Source: Rheinheimera pacifica
GTDB taxonomy: Bacteria > Pseudomonadota > Gammaproteobacteria > Enterobacterales > Alteromonadaceae
Length of the DNA stretch: 64,000 bases
Direction: 5' to 3'
NCBI RefSeq assembly: GCF_900108485.1
Contig: NZ_FNXF01000008.1
Location: forward strand, 104,907 to 168,906
Part shown: positions 28,101-38,274 of the stretch, piece after piece
Numbering within the stretch: the first letter of the stretch is position 1
Layout: each line of letters begins with the position of its first letter
Notes under the pieces: generated by a model
What the model was told of the DNA's origin: nothing
Databases searched by the model: none
What the model saw: the letters and a program-made list of their open reading frames with translations, nothing else
Program-made: the position numbers and the translations under genes

Positions 28101-28723
28101 TTTTTGAAGATTTTTACCGTATTGACGCGACAGCCAAAGGTGAGCAGGGGGTTGGCCTGGGGCTGGGTGTGGTCAATCGTATGGCAAAATTACTCGGCCA
28201 TACATTGGCAGTGGCTTCATGGCCAGGTAAGGGCAGTGTATTTAGTATCAGTTTGCCGCTGGTTGATATTGCACAAAGGGTTGAATTTCCGTTGCCGGTT
28301 GTTGCAGTACACCGGCCTGTGCTGGGGTTATCTGTGGTATGTGTCGATGATGATGCGGCAAACCTGGCGGCATTAAAAGTGCTGTTAGAGCAATGGCAGG
28401 TGCAGGATGTGCAATGTTTTTATGATGAGCAGAGTTTACTGGAGTATGCACAGCAGCACAGTGCCCCTGATGCTTTACTAATAGATTATCAGCTGGGGCA
28501 GAATTTAAATGGCCTGCAGGTGTATGAAAAAATTAAACTGGTATGGGGGCAGGTGAATGGCATTTTAGTGTCAGCGTCGCCGGAAACCGGCCTGGCACTT
28601 AAAGCCAGACAACACGGTTTGATGTTTCTGGCTAAACCCATTAAGCCGGCAGCATTGCGTGCCAGCCTTAATCATCTCAGAATGCTAAAGCGTGCGCAGG
28701 AGCAAAATAACCCGCCATCTTAA
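25157..28723 (+). CDS. crbS: CrbS-type sensor: symporter-fused hybrid histidine kinase
   Basis: 1188 residues: an N-terminal sodium:solute-symporter-like membrane domain of about 13 helices (1-500), a PAS domain (about 640-760; LEHLSQGVSVVDRELKLVAWN), a coiled coil, HisKA with H828 in LASHDILQPLN, HATPase (NMLSNAIKYT, DTGPGIG, GVGLGLGVV) and a C-terminal receiver with D1110 in LLIDYQLGQ. CrbS/CrbR controls acs and acetate use in Vibrio and Pseudomonas. GTG start after GGGAG. CrbR is encoded convergently 12 bp away. Confidence 0.9.
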   Translation: MAAWVVALLALLYVGGLFLIANWGERHADDKLIRKYGGLIYSLALAVYCTSWTYYGAVGTAVTQGWDYIPIYLGPILLFIFAQPFLFKLLYVAKKQNVTSVADFISARYGKRKNIALLASLICLVVVVPYIALQLKAVASSYHVLLGGDFSDEAANWWQDSAFLSALAMAFFAILFGTRKLHLTEQSRGVMVAIAFESVVKLFALLMLGLAVYVFVLADDTSVFERFAEHAMAQQQNSSGHGVVEFITKTILAMAAVFLLPRQFHVAFVENVSHHHLRHARRWFSLYLFLVTIVVIPIAIGGMQLFPNALNAADSFVLLIPAQSGWSTLSVLVFIGGFSAATSMIIIATLALSTMISNDVIMPGLLRSSKKQGLPHDYSLLILLVRRSMIILVMALSYLYYRVFARNYELAETGLLAFALVIQLAPAVIGGLYWRRGNAWGVYLGLAVGFSLWFFTLMLPQLVSTGAIDSNIMQTGLFGWPWLVPTALFGAELDSLSHGVLFSLGFNLLFYILGSLIMQVNLQDRLQAVAFVKPNLPVNHQDTPARRIRIRNKDLKILLERFVGASRANECLLEYGRRQHTALQLDDLPSVGLVEHVERELAGVIGASSASAMVNAVLEGRQLGFEDVVTLFDDTTQAIQFSRKILFSTLEHLSQGVSVVDRELKLVAWNRAYLDMFDYPEAMVRVGRPIADIVRFNAERGLCGPGTADEHVEKRIGHMQNGTAHVFQRVRPDGKVIEMRGNPIPGGGFVTSFTDISDHVKAVQGLAEAKQHLEDRVQERTQTISEINHELLGEVRRRRETELQLLQAKAEAEAANASKTRFLALASHDILQPLNAARLFTAALAGSKDTGQQQHIIGQLDNSLKASEELISTLLEIAKLDDGKLSPDVQTVSLKELLSQLSDEFNLLAQQKGLGLAVKAADYQVQTDPMYLRRILQNMLSNAIKYTKKGRIVLGCRKRKNQLLIQVWDTGPGIGEADLQRIFEDFYRIDATAKGEQGVGLGLGVVNRMAKLLGHTLAVASWPGKGSVFSISLPLVDIAQRVEFPLPVVAVHRPVLGLSVVCVDDDAANLAALKVLLEQWQVQDVQCFYDEQSLLEYAQQHSAPDALLIDYQLGQNLNGLQVYEKIKLVWGQVNGILVSASPETGLALKARQHGLMFLAKPIKPAALRASLNHLRMLKRAQEQNNPPS

Positions 28724-28735
28724 TGCGTTTTAATC

Positions 28736-29416
28736 TTAATGTTGCTGTGCCATGGCTCTGTCGACAGGTGGCTCCAGCGTCAGGCGCTGAGCCTGAATAA
28801 CCACCTGAGTGCGGTTAGTCACGCCAAGTTTGCGAAATATGGCAGTAATGTGCGCTTTTACGGTGGCTTCTGAAATATGTAAATCGTAGGCGATTTGCTT
28901 GTTAAGCCAGCCTTCGGTCAGATAGTACAAAACCTTATATTGCTGCTGAGTTAACTGAGCCACACGGGCTGCCAGATCCAGATCATCTTCTGCCTCGCGG
29001 CTGTGGATATCCAGCACCTGGTTTTTCAGCCGCAGCGGCACCCATAACTCTCCGGCCATGACAGCATTTAAAGCCGCGCTGATATCCAGCGGGTTGGCAG
29101 ATTTAGGCACATAAGCTGAAGCACCAAATGCCATAACCCGGCGAATAACATCCAGCTCTTCACTGGCAGAGATAACGACTATCGGCAGTGCAGGGTAGTT
29201 TTTGCGTAACTGTATTAACCCGAGAAAACCGCAGTTCCCCGGCATATGCAGATCCAGCAGCAGCAGGTCGGTATCCGGGTGTTGTTCCAGGGCAACACAA
29301 GTACTTTCAAAGCTGTCAGTTTCAATGGTAGCTTTGGTGGCAAAAGTGCTGCTGATGGCGTTTATCAGCGCATTGCGAAACAGCGGGTGGTCGTCCGCGA
29401 CGATCAGTTTTGCCAT
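28736..29416 (-). CDS. crbR: CrbR-type LuxR/NarL response regulator
   Basis: 226 residues. Receiver domain with DD8-9 and phospho-acceptor D55 in LLLLDLHMPG; C-terminal LuxR-type helix-turn-helix (LTQQQYKVLYYLTEGWLNKQIAYDLHI, SEATVKAHITAIFRKLGVTNR split across the two helices). It is the partner of CrbS and lies downstream of acs on the same strand, separated by a terminator, so it probably has its own promoter in the 29417-29536 spacer. Confidence 0.88.
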   Translation of the reverse strand: MAKLIVADDHPLFRNALINAISSTFATKATIETDSFESTCVALEQHPDTDLLLLDLHMPGNCGFLGLIQLRKNYPALPIVVISASEELDVIRRVMAFGASAYVPKSANPLDISAALNAVMAGELWVPLRLKNQVLDIHSREAEDDLDLAARVAQLTQQQYKVLYYLTEGWLNKQIAYDLHISEATVKAHITAIFRKLGVTNRTQVVIQAQRLTLEPPVDRAMAQQH

Positions 29417-29464
29417 CTTGTCCTCCAGCGAAGGGAATTATAATTATTATGCCATTCTTGTGAG

Positions 29465-29487
29465 AAAGGCCGCAAATGCGGCCTTTT
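29465..29487 (-). terminator. Terminator after acs
   Basis: AAAGGCCGC-AAAT-GCGGCCTTT with T-runs on both strands, between the acs stop and the crbR start. Confidence 0.75.
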
Positions 29488-29536
29488 ATACTGAGGTTAG
29501 CAGAGCGCGGTGTCAAGCGCGTACTTGCCAGATAGC

Positions 29537-31501
29537 TTATTTACGGTTTAACCGGTTGGTCACCAGCGTTTCCACTACAGACGGGTCGGCCAGGGTAGAT
29601 ATATCGCCTAACTGGTCATGCTCATTAGCGGCAATTTTACGCAGAATACGCCGCATAATTTTACCGGAACGGGTTTTGGGTAAACCGGTAGGGGCCCACT
29701 GAATTAAATCCGGTGTGGCAATCGGCGATATCTCTTCCCGTACCCAGTCACGCAATGCCTTGGTTAGCTCTGCGCTGGGTTCAATACCCACCCTTGGTGT
29801 AACATAAACATAAATGCCCTGGCCCTTAATATCATGCGGGTAACCCACCACGGCGGCTTCAGCTACCGCATCATGGGCAACCAGGCAACTTTCAATCTCC
29901 GCGGTGCCTAAACGGTGACCAGAGATATTCAGTACATCATCCACCCGGCCGGTTAACCAGTAATAACCATCCGCGTCGCGTTTGGCGCCATCACCGGTAA
30001 AGTATAAGCCCGGGTAAGTGCTGAAATAGGTTTGCTCAAAGCGCTCGTGATCGCCATATACCGTGCGCATTTGCCCCGGCCAGCTGTCTTTAATCACCAG
30101 ATTGCCTTCACACTCGCCGCTTAATTCTTTGCCTTCGTTATCAACGATGGCTGGTTTAACACCAAAGAATGGCCGGGTGGCAGAGCCGGGCTTAAGTTCA
30201 GTACAACCTGGTAATGGAGTGATCAAAATGCCGCCGGTTTCGGTTTGCCACCAGGTGTCTACAATAGGGCATTTACCGTTACCGAATTTCTCGTGATACC
30301 AGTTCCATGCTTCAGGGTTGATCGGTTCACCGACGCTGCCAAGGGTTTGCAGTGACGTCAGGCTGGCGCCTTCAACCGGCGCGTCACCATGGGCCATCAG
30401 TGCGCGAATAGCAGTAGGGGCGGTATAAAGGATGTTTACTTTATACTTGTCGACAATTTGCGCCATGCGTTTAACGCTGGGGTAGTTTGGTACACCTTCA
30501 AACAACACGCTGGTAGCACCGTTGGCCAGCGGGCCATAGACAATATAGGTATGTCCGGTTACCCAGCCGATATCAGCTGCACACCAGTAGATGTCGCCAT
30601 CATGATAGTCAAATACATACTGGTGAGTCATTGACGCCCACACCATATAACCACCAGTGGTATGCAATACGCCTTTAGGTTTGCCGGTCGAGCCAGAGGT
30701 ATACAAAATAAACAGCGGATCTTCAGCGTTCATTGGTTCGGCGGGGCAGTCAGCACTTTGCCGGTTCAGTAAATCGTGATACCAGACATCACGGCCGTCT
30801 TGTCCGGCTTGCATATCAACATTTTTACCTACATGCTTAACCACCAGCACATGTTTAACCGGTGAGTCTGCTCCCAGGTGAGCCAGCGCCATATCGGTGT
30901 TATCTTTTAAGTTGGTCACCCGGCTACCGCGTAATGCCTGATCTGCGGTAATAACCAGTTTAGAGTCACAGTCGACAATACGGCTGCCCAGCGCATCCGG
31001 CGAAAAGCCGGCAAACACCACAGAATGCACAGCACCAATGCGGGCACAAGCGAGCAGTGCTACGGTGGCTTCCGGGATCATTGGCAGATATATTGTTACC
31101 CGATCACCTTTTTTAACGCCCAGCTCTTTCATGCCGTTAGCCAGTTTACATACTTGCTGATGCAACTGCGCATAAGTAACCGATTTTTGTACGTCTGGTG
31201 AGTCGCCTTCCCAATAATAGGCAACCTGATTAGCCCGCTCAGGCAGGTGCCGGTCCAGACAGTTATAACTGGCGTTAAGTGCACCGTCGCTAAACCAGTT
31301 AATATGCACTTTGCCGCTGTCAAAGCTGGTATTTTTAACCTTGGTAAAAGGGGTAAACCAGTGCAGACGTTTACCGTGTTCCGCCCAGAATGCTTCCGGA
31401 GAGCTGACAGATTGCTGATACATCTGCATATATTGCTCGTTATTTAAAAGTGAGCGTTTTGCTGCACTGGCGGGTACCGGATAAACTAATGGATGTGACA
31501 T
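29537..31501 (-). CDS. acs: Acetyl-CoA synthetase
   Basis: 654 residues, the normal Acs length. The phosphate loop [11 protein letters not shown] spans about 267-277, [21 protein letters not shown] and WWQTETGG are Acs-specific, and the acetylation-regulated lysine is K614 in TRSGKIMRR. It converts acetate, ATP and CoA to acetyl-CoA. It is the classic CrbR target, and a GACCTTAGTC site lies about 70 bp upstream. Confidence 0.96.
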   Translation of the reverse strand: MSHPLVYPVPASAAKRSLLNNEQYMQMYQQSVSSPEAFWAEHGKRLHWFTPFTKVKNTSFDSGKVHINWFSDGALNASYNCLDRHLPERANQVAYYWEGDSPDVQKSVTYAQLHQQVCKLANGMKELGVKKGDRVTIYLPMIPEATVALLACARIGAVHSVVFAGFSPDALGSRIVDCDSKLVITADQALRGSRVTNLKDNTDMALAHLGADSPVKHVLVVKHVGKNVDMQAGQDGRDVWYHDLLNRQSADCPAEPMNAEDPLFILYTSGSTGKPKGVLHTTGGYMVWASMTHQYVFDYHDGDIYWCAADIGWVTGHTYIVYGPLANGATSVLFEGVPNYPSVKRMAQIVDKYKVNILYTAPTAIRALMAHGDAPVEGASLTSLQTLGSVGEPINPEAWNWYHEKFGNGKCPIVDTWWQTETGGILITPLPGCTELKPGSATRPFFGVKPAIVDNEGKELSGECEGNLVIKDSWPGQMRTVYGDHERFEQTYFSTYPGLYFTGDGAKRDADGYYWLTGRVDDVLNISGHRLGTAEIESCLVAHDAVAEAAVVGYPHDIKGQGIYVYVTPRVGIEPSAELTKALRDWVREEISPIATPDLIQWAPTGLPKTRSGKIMRRILRKIAANEHDQLGDISTLADPSVVETLVTNRLNRK

Positions 31502-31569
31502 AACTTCCCCTGTGAGAGCTGCTTAAATTTACTGTTCTCTTTCTATCGAAGCCGCGTGTTATTTGAAAT

Positions 31570-31583
31570 TAGACCTTAGTCTA
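31570..31583. promoter_or_regulatory. Candidate CrbR site before acs
   Basis: TAGAC-CTTA-GTCTA, a perfect 5-bp inverted repeat with a 4-bp spacer, 69-82 bp before the acs start. Its core GACCTTAGTC matches the site at 25071-25080 in nine of ten positions. Confidence 0.5.
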
Positions 31584-31653
31584 GCCAAAGTTTTGCCTGG
31601 TAGCCAACCTGGCCTTTTTAGCTGATATAGCTATTAATATGCGCTATATCTGC

Positions 31654-31663
31654 GACTAAAGGC
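31654..31663 (-). promoter_or_regulatory. Candidate third CrbR-like site, before the porin gene
   Basis: Read on the minus strand the sequence is GCCTTTAGTC, one mismatch from GAC[C/T]TTAGTC. It is 80-89 bp before the porin start in the spacer shared with acs, so it could serve either gene. Confidence 0.3.
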
Positions 31664-31742
31664 TAATTGCAGTAAAGACCAGTCTGAACCACAGTTGAAC
31701 CGAAAAATTACCATTACAAGAACGAAGATGGAGAGACGGCAA

Positions 31743-32906
31743 ATGAAAAAAATAACAACAGTATCTTACCTTGCTGCATGTGTAGCACTAGGCGCCGGCA
31801 GTGTACAGGCTGCTGGTTTTGATATCGGCGGCACCACGGTAAACTTTGGCGGCTATGTAAAGCTCGATGCCATGGTGACTAGTGCTGACGGCGAAATTGC
31901 AGCTGTAGGGCGTGATTTCTACGTGCCAGCATTAACACCGATTGGGGGAGAGAGCACCACACGTTTTGATATGCACGCCCGCCAATCACGCTTCTTCTTC
32001 TCAACAGCAACAGAGCTGGAAGATGGCAGCAAAATTAACGGTATGCTTGAACTGGATTTTATGACCAGTGTTAATGGCAATGATGAGCGCACTGTAAATG
32101 GCTATAGCCCGGTGTTACGGCATGCTTTTATTAAATACAAAAACTGGACAGTGGGCCAAACCTGGTCGAACTTTATGGATCTGGCGTCACTACCCGATAC
32201 GTTAGACTTTGTTGGTAACCCTGATGCCGCTGTCTTTATCCGCCAGGCGCAGGTGCGTTATACCCATGGTAACTTTGCTTTTGCAGTAGAAAACCCTGAA
32301 AGTACCGTTACCCCCTTCGGTGGCGGCGCCCGTATTACCACTGATGCAAATGCTACTCCGGATTTCACTGCCAGTTATAACCTCAAAACAGACTGGGGTG
32401 TGGTAAAAGTAGCCGGTTTATTGCGCCAGATAGCCATTGATGGTACTCATAATGGTGTGCGTTACGACGACGAAGTCACTTCTTATGGCCTGTCAGTAAG
32501 TACCAAAATTGATTTAGCCAATAAAGACGATATTCGTATTACATTAAATACCGGTAAAGGCCTTGGCCGCTATGTTGGTTTAAATGCCATAAACGGTGCT
32601 GTGCTGGATGCCAACGGTAAGCTGGAAGCTATCGATGTTACAGCATTCTCAGTGGCGTACCGCCACCTGTGGAATGATCAATGGCGTTCTACCTTCCTGT
32701 ATTCAACTTTGATGGCAGATAACGATACGGCTTTAACCGGCGTTGGCGCTACTAAAACCACTCAGAGTTACAGTGCTAACCTGTTGTATCAGGCGACGAA
32801 AAAGCTGATGGTTGGTATTGAGTATAAGTTTGCTAACCGTGAGTTAGAGTCAGGCGCGGATGGCGATATGAACCGTGTTCAGTTCAGCGCCAAATATGAT
32901 TTTTAA
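31743..32906 (+). CDS. DcaP-like trimeric outer-membrane porin
   Basis: 387 residues from the ATG at 31743, which gives a clean signal peptide (MKKITTVSYLAACVALGAG...VQA-A, about 23) after a GGAGAG ribosome site; a 16-residue longer version would spoil it. The barrel pattern (VNFGGYVKLDAM, RQSRFFFST, KYKNWTVGQTWSNFMD) and the terminal Phe in QFSAKYDF fit the DcaP family, which passes dicarboxylates and other small acids. Divergent from acs, so a role in acid uptake is plausible. Confidence 0.8.
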   Translation: MKKITTVSYLAACVALGAGSVQAAGFDIGGTTVNFGGYVKLDAMVTSADGEIAAVGRDFYVPALTPIGGESTTRFDMHARQSRFFFSTATELEDGSKINGMLELDFMTSVNGNDERTVNGYSPVLRHAFIKYKNWTVGQTWSNFMDLASLPDTLDFVGNPDAAVFIRQAQVRYTHGNFAFAVENPESTVTPFGGGARITTDANATPDFTASYNLKTDWGVVKVAGLLRQIAIDGTHNGVRYDDEVTSYGLSVSTKIDLANKDDIRITLNTGKGLGRYVGLNAINGAVLDANGKLEAIDVTAFSVAYRHLWNDQWRSTFLYSTLMADNDTALTGVGATKTTQSYSANLLYQATKKLMVGIEYKFANRELESGADGDMNRVQFSAKYDF

Positions 32907-32941
32907 TCCAGCTATGATTTCTGCTTAAATTAATAGCCAAT

Positions 32942-32970
32942 AAAAAAGCCAGACAATGTCTGGCTTTTTT
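32942..32970. terminator. Bidirectional terminator between porin gene and rne
   Basis: AAAAAAGCCAGACA-A-TGTCTGGCTTTTTT, an almost perfect palindrome with A- and T-runs, between convergent genes. Confidence 0.85.
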
Positions 32971-33003
32971 CTGTCTGACACCTTGCTGTGTCAGCTGAGA
33001 GGA

Positions 33004-36000
33004 TTACTCATCAGCTTTAGGTTTGGTCATTGGTGCAGTAACCGCCTGGCGGGCAAACGCTGAACCGGCAGGGCGCTCAGAGCTGGCTACAACAGGCCTT
33101 TCTTGTGCTGGCATCACAACCGGCGCTGCTACTTCAGCTTCGCTGCTCTGTGTGCTGGCTTCTGGCTTGGTCATGGTAGCAACTACCATCTGTGCATAGC
33201 GCCCGCCAGCTGGCTTCGCAGCTGCAGGTTTAGCCGTTTCTGCTTTTACTGCTGCAGCCTTAGGTACTGTCACTGCAGGCGCTGCTTCAGCTTTAACAAC
33301 TTCAGTTTTAACAACTTCAGCTGCAACAGCTTTTGCTTTAGGGGCAACAGGCTCTGGCGTTTCAGCTTTTTCTGCTGTAACACTAACCGCTGCTTTCTCA
33401 GTAGCTGGTGCAACGTCGCTTGCGCTGGCCGTATCAGTGGCTTCTTTATCTGCTTTTTTGGCAGCAGGTTTACGGCGGCTGCGCGTTTTCGGTTTTTCTG
33501 CAGCAGGCTCTGCTTGCTCAGTGTTGTCAGCCTCAGCCTCAACCACCACCGCAGTATCTGCCTGGGCTACTTCGGGCTGCACTTGCTCAACCTGTGCTGG
33601 CACAGCTTTTGGCTCTTCGGTTACAGCAACAACATCTGCTGTTGTAACGTCAGTTTCTGCCAGCCCGGCATCGGCGTCGGTTTGTTCCTGCTCTTTTTTA
33701 CGCTTTTGGCCTGCGGCCCGTAAATGACGTGGTGAACGGCGGTTACGGCTGCGTGGCTCTGCGGTTTCCTGCCCGGTCGTGTCAGCTGCAGCATCTTCAG
33801 TTGTGTCAACGGCGGCTTCTGCTACTTCAGCAGGCGCAGCGGTTGCAACGTCATCTTTTGGCTCAGCTGCCGATTGCACTACAACTGCTGCTTCCGCATG
33901 TTCAGCGTGAGTAACAGGCGCGGTGGTAGTAACGGGTTCGGCATTGACTACTTGAACCGCTGTTTCAGGCAATGCCTGAGCTGTGGTTTCGCCAGCCACT
34001 ACTGCTGCTACCACTTGAGTAGTTTCTGCTGCAGGCGCTTTATCCATACGCACTGACTTGCGCGTATTATTGCGACGCTGACGGCGCTCAACTATACGCT
34101 GCGGCGCATTGTCATCTTCAGGCTCTTTATTCACCACCGGCGCTTTATCAACAGGTTTTCTGGCTTCCTGCTGTGGGCGTGGAGCGCGCGGCTCTTGTGG
34201 TGGACGTTGCTGACGCTCAGGTTTCTGAACTGCTTCATCTTTTATTTGCGGTGCTACTGCTTTATCGTCACCTTCATTACGGCGGCGCGGTTTATTACGG
34301 CGACGGTTGTTATCTCGGTTGGCATCACGGCTGTTGTCGCGATTACCATCACGGCCATTTTCACGGTTACCACTACGTTGATTGCTGCGCTCATTTGGCT
34401 TGGCTACCGGCTTCACATCGGCTTTGGTTTCTGCCGGTGCAAACAACTTACCAAACCAGCTACTGATTGCCTGAAATAGCCCTGCGCTTTGCTCTGGTGT
34501 TTTATCTACCGCGGCGGCAGTCGCAGCTGCCGGACGTGCTGCAGTGCTATCGGCAATGTTAATAGCCGAAATAGCAGGTTTTTCTTTTACTGCATCAGAA
34601 GCCGGATGAAACAAGGTTGATGTTGCCTCTGGTACTTTAACCATGTTGTAGCTGACATCATCGATTTCTTCATCAATACGAATGCGGATAACTTCATGGT
34701 TTGGTGTTTCCATATGTTCGTTAGGAATAACAAACACGCGGATACCATGACGTTTTTCGATGCGGCGTATCGCATCGCGTTTTTCATTCATCAGGTAGGT
34801 AGCAACAGATACCGGCACCTGAGCATGAATTTGGCTGGTATTGTCTTTAATTGATTCTTCTTCAATTAAACGCAGGATAGACAGGGCAGATGACTCAGTG
34901 CTGCGGATAGTGCCGCGGCCATGGCAACGAGGGCACACATGCGTAGCTGACTCACCCAGCGATGGGCGCAGACGCTGGCGCGACATTTCCAGCAAACCAA
35001 AACGTGAGATACGGCCAATTTGCACGCGGGCACGGTCGTGTTTTACCGCATCTTTTAAGCGGTTTTCTACTTCGCGCTGGTGGCGCACTGGCGTCATGTC
35101 GATAAAGTCGATTACGATCAAACCGCCCAAGTCACGTAAACGTAACTGACGGGCAATTTCATCGGCTGCTTCTAAGTTGGTGTTAAACGCCGTTTCTTCA
35201 ATATCACCGCCTTTAGTGGCTTTAGAGGAGTTGATATCAATGGCGGTTAAGGCTTCAGTGCTGTCGATAACGATAGAGCCGCCAGATGGCAGACGCACTT
35301 CGCGGCGAAACGCTGATTCAATCTGGGTTTCAATCTGAAAGTGCATAAACAGTGGTACTTCGCCCTGATACAGCTTAACACGGTGGGCAAAGTCGGGCCT
35401 GAACTGCTGAATATAGACTTTGGCTTCTTCGAAAATACGCGGATTATCGATCAGGATTTCGCCAACATCGCGGCGCAGGTAGTCGCGAATGGCGCGAAAT
35501 ACTACGTTACTTTCCTGATGGATTAAAAATGGTGAAGGGCGCTTTTGCGCTTCTTCGGTAATAGCAGACCAGTGCTTTAACAGCGCTTTTAAATCGTAGT
35601 CCAGCTCTTCGTAGGATTTACCCACACCTGCTGTACGTACAATTAAGCCCATGCCGTCCGGCATTTCTAACTGGCCTAAAGAGTCTTTTAATTCCTGACG
35701 CTCGTCGCCTTCAATACGGCGTGAAATACCACCAGCGCGCGGGTTATTCGGCATTAATACTAAGTAAGAGCCGGCAAGGCTGATAAAGGTAGTTAACGCA
35801 GCGCCTTTTTGGCCACGTTCTTCTTTATCAATCTGGATAATAACTTCCTGGCCTTCTTTAACCACTTCTTTAATATTGGGGCGGCCATCAAAACTATAGC
35901 CAGCAGGGAAGTATTCGCGGGAGATTTCTTTCAGAGGTAAAAAGCCGTGGCGATCAGCACCGTAGTCAACAAATGCAGCTTCTAAGCTGGGTTCGACACG

Positions 36001-36141
36001 GGTGATTTTACCTTTGTAAATATTAGCTTTCTTTTGTTCATGGCCCGGGCTTTCAATATCCAGGTCGTACAGTTTCTGGCCATCGACCAGCGCAACGCGG
36101 ATTTCTTCTTCCTGCGTCGCGTTAATTAACATTCTTTTCAT
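33004..36141 (-). CDS. rne: Ribonuclease E
   Basis: 1045 residues from the ATG at 36141 ([21 protein letters not shown], the usual N-terminus). S1 domain (about 35-125), 5'-sensor region, DNase-I-like domain with catalytic aspartates in [10 protein letters not shown] and LIVIDFIDM, and the zinc-link CPRCHGRG. The C-terminal half (from about 540) is low-complexity: an Arg/Asn-rich RNA-binding part ([10 protein letters not shown]) and a long Ala/Val/Glu-rich tract, ending in two related MTKPEA/MTKPKA segments that are probably the PNPase-binding end. Endonuclease core of the RNA degradosome. Confidence 0.95.
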   Translation of the reverse strand: MKRMLINATQEEEIRVALVDGQKLYDLDIESPGHEQKKANIYKGKITRVEPSLEAAFVDYGADRHGFLPLKEISREYFPAGYSFDGRPNIKEVVKEGQEVIIQIDKEERGQKGAALTTFISLAGSYLVLMPNNPRAGGISRRIEGDERQELKDSLGQLEMPDGMGLIVRTAGVGKSYEELDYDLKALLKHWSAITEEAQKRPSPFLIHQESNVVFRAIRDYLRRDVGEILIDNPRIFEEAKVYIQQFRPDFAHRVKLYQGEVPLFMHFQIETQIESAFRREVRLPSGGSIVIDSTEALTAIDINSSKATKGGDIEETAFNTNLEAADEIARQLRLRDLGGLIVIDFIDMTPVRHQREVENRLKDAVKHDRARVQIGRISRFGLLEMSRQRLRPSLGESATHVCPRCHGRGTIRSTESSALSILRLIEEESIKDNTSQIHAQVPVSVATYLMNEKRDAIRRIEKRHGIRVFVIPNEHMETPNHEVIRIRIDEEIDDVSYNMVKVPEATSTLFHPASDAVKEKPAISAINIADSTAARPAAATAAAVDKTPEQSAGLFQAISSWFGKLFAPAETKADVKPVAKPNERSNQRSGNRENGRDGNRDNSRDANRDNNRRRNKPRRRNEGDDKAVAPQIKDEAVQKPERQQRPPQEPRAPRPQQEARKPVDKAPVVNKEPEDDNAPQRIVERRQRRNNTRKSVRMDKAPAAETTQVVAAVVAGETTAQALPETAVQVVNAEPVTTTAPVTHAEHAEAAVVVQSAAEPKDDVATAAPAEVAEAAVDTTEDAAADTTGQETAEPRSRNRRSPRHLRAAGQKRKKEQEQTDADAGLAETDVTTADVVAVTEEPKAVPAQVEQVQPEVAQADTAVVVEAEADNTEQAEPAAEKPKTRSRRKPAAKKADKEATDTASASDVAPATEKAAVSVTAEKAETPEPVAPKAKAVAAEVVKTEVVKAEAAPAVTVPKAAAVKAETAKPAAAKPAGGRYAQMVVATMTKPEASTQSSEAEVAAPVVMPAQERPVVASSERPAGSAFARQAVTAPMTKPKADE

Positions 36142-36641
36142 CGTTAGTGACTCGCATTTTGCAGCCACAACGCAGCCCAGCGGGCACCTGCGTGTTCAGA
36201 CGTTATCAAACACTAATGGGTGCAGTCTCACGACTGGAATGTCTGAAGAAACCAAATTGTCACTGCGTGGGCTTTTGTGATGGCTTCGCAGTTTATGCTG
36301 TTTTCGTTTTTGGATCTGAAACACACCGCCTTGTGGCGCTGCGTTATAGCAATATCTTTTATGCTCTGGTTGACCGGAACTCATGTTTTGCCGCTATTGA
36401 TAACAGATTACGCAACATTATCTCAGGCAAATGGCGTTTGGTTTACGCCGGGGGTATAAAAAACGTTGGTTTTCACCACGATTTCGGTATGATCAGTCCC
36501 CCAAGCGCTGCCGCACAAATTCTCTTACGTCACTTTGAGCGCCCTAATTGCCAGTTTTTGGCAGAATTAGCGGGGGGATTATCCCACTAATGCGCAGCCG
36601 ATAGCAACTGAAATCTAATATTAGCAGAGTATTCAAAACCC
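36142..36641. promoter_or_regulatory. Divergent rne-rluC spacer with probable long rne leader
   Basis: 500 bp with no gene I can support. In enterobacteria rne has a leader of more than 300 nt through which RNase E controls its own mRNA; the spacer here has the right place and size. On the minus strand an extended -10-like element, TGAGATAAT (36416-36424), would give a leader of about 270 nt. The promoter of rluC must also lie here. Confidence 0.4.
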
Positions 36642-37595
36642 ATGAGCGATGAAATCAAGTTAGCTGTGCAATTAATTGAAATAGAACCTGATTTTATTGG
36701 TCAGCGCATAGACAATTTTTTACTGGCACGGCTAAAAGGCGTACCAAAAAGTGTTATTTATCGGGTTTTGCGAAAAGGAGAGGTGCGAGTGAACAAAAAA
36801 CGCATCAAACCTGAATACAAACTGCAGCAGGATGACGTGGTACGCATTCCGCCGTTAACCGTTGCCGCCGAAGGTGAGCCAGTGTCGGTAAAACTGTCGA
36901 TGGTAAAAAACCTCGAACAGCATATTTTATTTGAAGATAACGACCTGATTGTACTTAATAAACCCTCCGGTATGGCGGTGCACGGTGGCAGTGGTTTGCA
37001 ATTTGGTGTGATTGAAGCACTGCGGGCACTGCGGCCATTGGCGAAGCATTTAGAGCTGGTGCACCGGCTGGACCGTGATACTTCAGGTTGTTTACTGATT
37101 GCAAAAAAGCGCTCTGTGCTGACACATTTGCATGAACAGCTGCGTAATAAAACCGTAGAGAAAAAATACTGGGCACTGGTTGCCGGCGACTGGGACAACA
37201 AGGTCCGTAAAGTTACCGAGCCACTGAAAAAGAATACGCTACAGTCCGGTGAGCGGGTCGTGCGGGTAGATGAAGCCGACGGCAAACCGTCCGAAACGCG
37301 GTTTCGTATTTTGCAGCGTTATCAGCAGGGCACCTTGGTAGAAGCTTTTCCGGTAACCGGCCGCACACATCAAATTCGCGTGCACACCGCCTGTAAAGGC
37401 CACCCGATCGCCTGTGATGATAAATACGGCGACAATACCTTTACCTCACAGATGCAACAGGTTGGCTTAAACCGCTTGTTTTTACATGCTAAAACCCTGA
37501 GTTTTATCCATCCGATGACCGAGACCACCATGCGGGTAGAAGCACCGCTGGACCCCAGCCTGGAACAGGCGCTGGCAAAACTGACGAGAAAATAA
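36642..37595 (+). CDS. rluC: 23S rRNA pseudouridine synthase RluC
   Basis: 317 residues: N-terminal S4 RNA-binding domain (RIDNFLLARLKGVPKSVIYRVLRKGEVRVNKKR in the first 60 residues) and RluA-type catalytic domain with the aspartate in HRLDRDTSG. Divergent position from rne is the conserved arrangement for RluC, which modifies 23S positions 955, 2504 and 2580. Confidence 0.94.
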   Translation: MSDEIKLAVQLIEIEPDFIGQRIDNFLLARLKGVPKSVIYRVLRKGEVRVNKKRIKPEYKLQQDDVVRIPPLTVAAEGEPVSVKLSMVKNLEQHILFEDNDLIVLNKPSGMAVHGGSGLQFGVIEALRALRPLAKHLELVHRLDRDTSGCLLIAKKRSVLTHLHEQLRNKTVEKKYWALVAGDWDNKVRKVTEPLKKNTLQSGERVVRVDEADGKPSETRFRILQRYQQGTLVEAFPVTGRTHQIRVHTACKGHPIACDDKYGDNTFTSQMQQVGLNRLFLHAKTLSFIHPMTETTMRVEAPLDPSLEQALAKLTRK

Positions 37596-37599
37596 TTCA

Positions 37600-38259
37600 A
37601 TGCAAAATGCTGTAACAGATAAAGCATCTCTGGTGGTGTTCGATTGGGACGGCACCGTAATGGACTCCATCGGCCGTATTGTGTCGTCTATGCAGGCCGC
37701 TGCAAGGCATTCCGATTTAGTCGTACCCAGTGACTTTGCCGTTAAACAAATTATTGGTTTAAGCCTGGACCCGGCCTTAGATGTATTATTTCCCGGCGTA
37801 ACGGCTGACAAACGCCTGCAGTTATTTACGCATTACCGCGATCATTATGTGATTCACGATACCACACCAACGCCGTTGTTTGACGGTGTGGAGCAGGTGT
37901 TACAACAGTTAAAGGCACAAAATGTGCTGTTAGCCGTGGCTACCGGTAAAGCACGTAAAGGGCTGCAGCGTATGTTTGATGAAACCGGGCTGGCAAAATA
38001 TTTTGATACCAGCCGCTGTGCTGATGAAGCGCAATCTAAGCCACACCCGGATATGCTGCAGCAAATTCTGCTGGAACTGGATATAAAAGCTGAGCATGCC
38101 ATCATGGTAGGCGATACCAGCCATGATATGAAGATGGCTCAGGCGATAGCAATGCCGCGAATTGGTGTAACCCATGGCGTGCATGGCCGCGACGTATTAA
38201 GCCAGTTTGCACCCAAAGCTATTATCGATACTATACCGGAATTACTACATGTCTTGTAA
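37600..38259 (+). CDS. HAD-IA family phosphatase
   Basis: 219 residues with HAD motif I FDWDGTVMDS (about 13-22), motif II VATG, and motif IV MVGDTSHDMKMA. It resembles the phosphoglycolate-phosphatase/beta-phosphoglucomutase-like HADs usually found after rluC; substrate unassigned. Starts four bases after rluC, likely the same transcript. Confidence 0.85.
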   Translation: MQNAVTDKASLVVFDWDGTVMDSIGRIVSSMQAAARHSDLVVPSDFAVKQIIGLSLDPALDVLFPGVTADKRLQLFTHYRDHYVIHDTTPTPLFDGVEQVLQQLKAQNVLLAVATGKARKGLQRMFDETGLAKYFDTSRCADEAQSKPHPDMLQQILLELDIKAEHAIMVGDTSHDMKMAQAIAMPRIGVTHGVHGRDVLSQFAPKAIIDTIPELLHVL

Positions 38260-38274
38260 AATCAGATAATGCTT

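Noticed and set aside
32942..32970. Palindrome as an operator or origin
   Set aside because: A- and T-runs around a GC stem between convergent genes fit a bidirectional terminator.
33103..33727. Long + strand frames opposite the rne C-terminal half
   Set aside because: They arise from the low-complexity Ala/Glu/Val codons of rne; translations are Cys/Leu/Gln-rich and lack a start signal.
36147..36590. 147-codon open frame on the + strand in the rne-rluC spacer
   Set aside because: No family likeness, no ribosome site, Cys-rich mixed translation, and it overlaps the expected rne leader.
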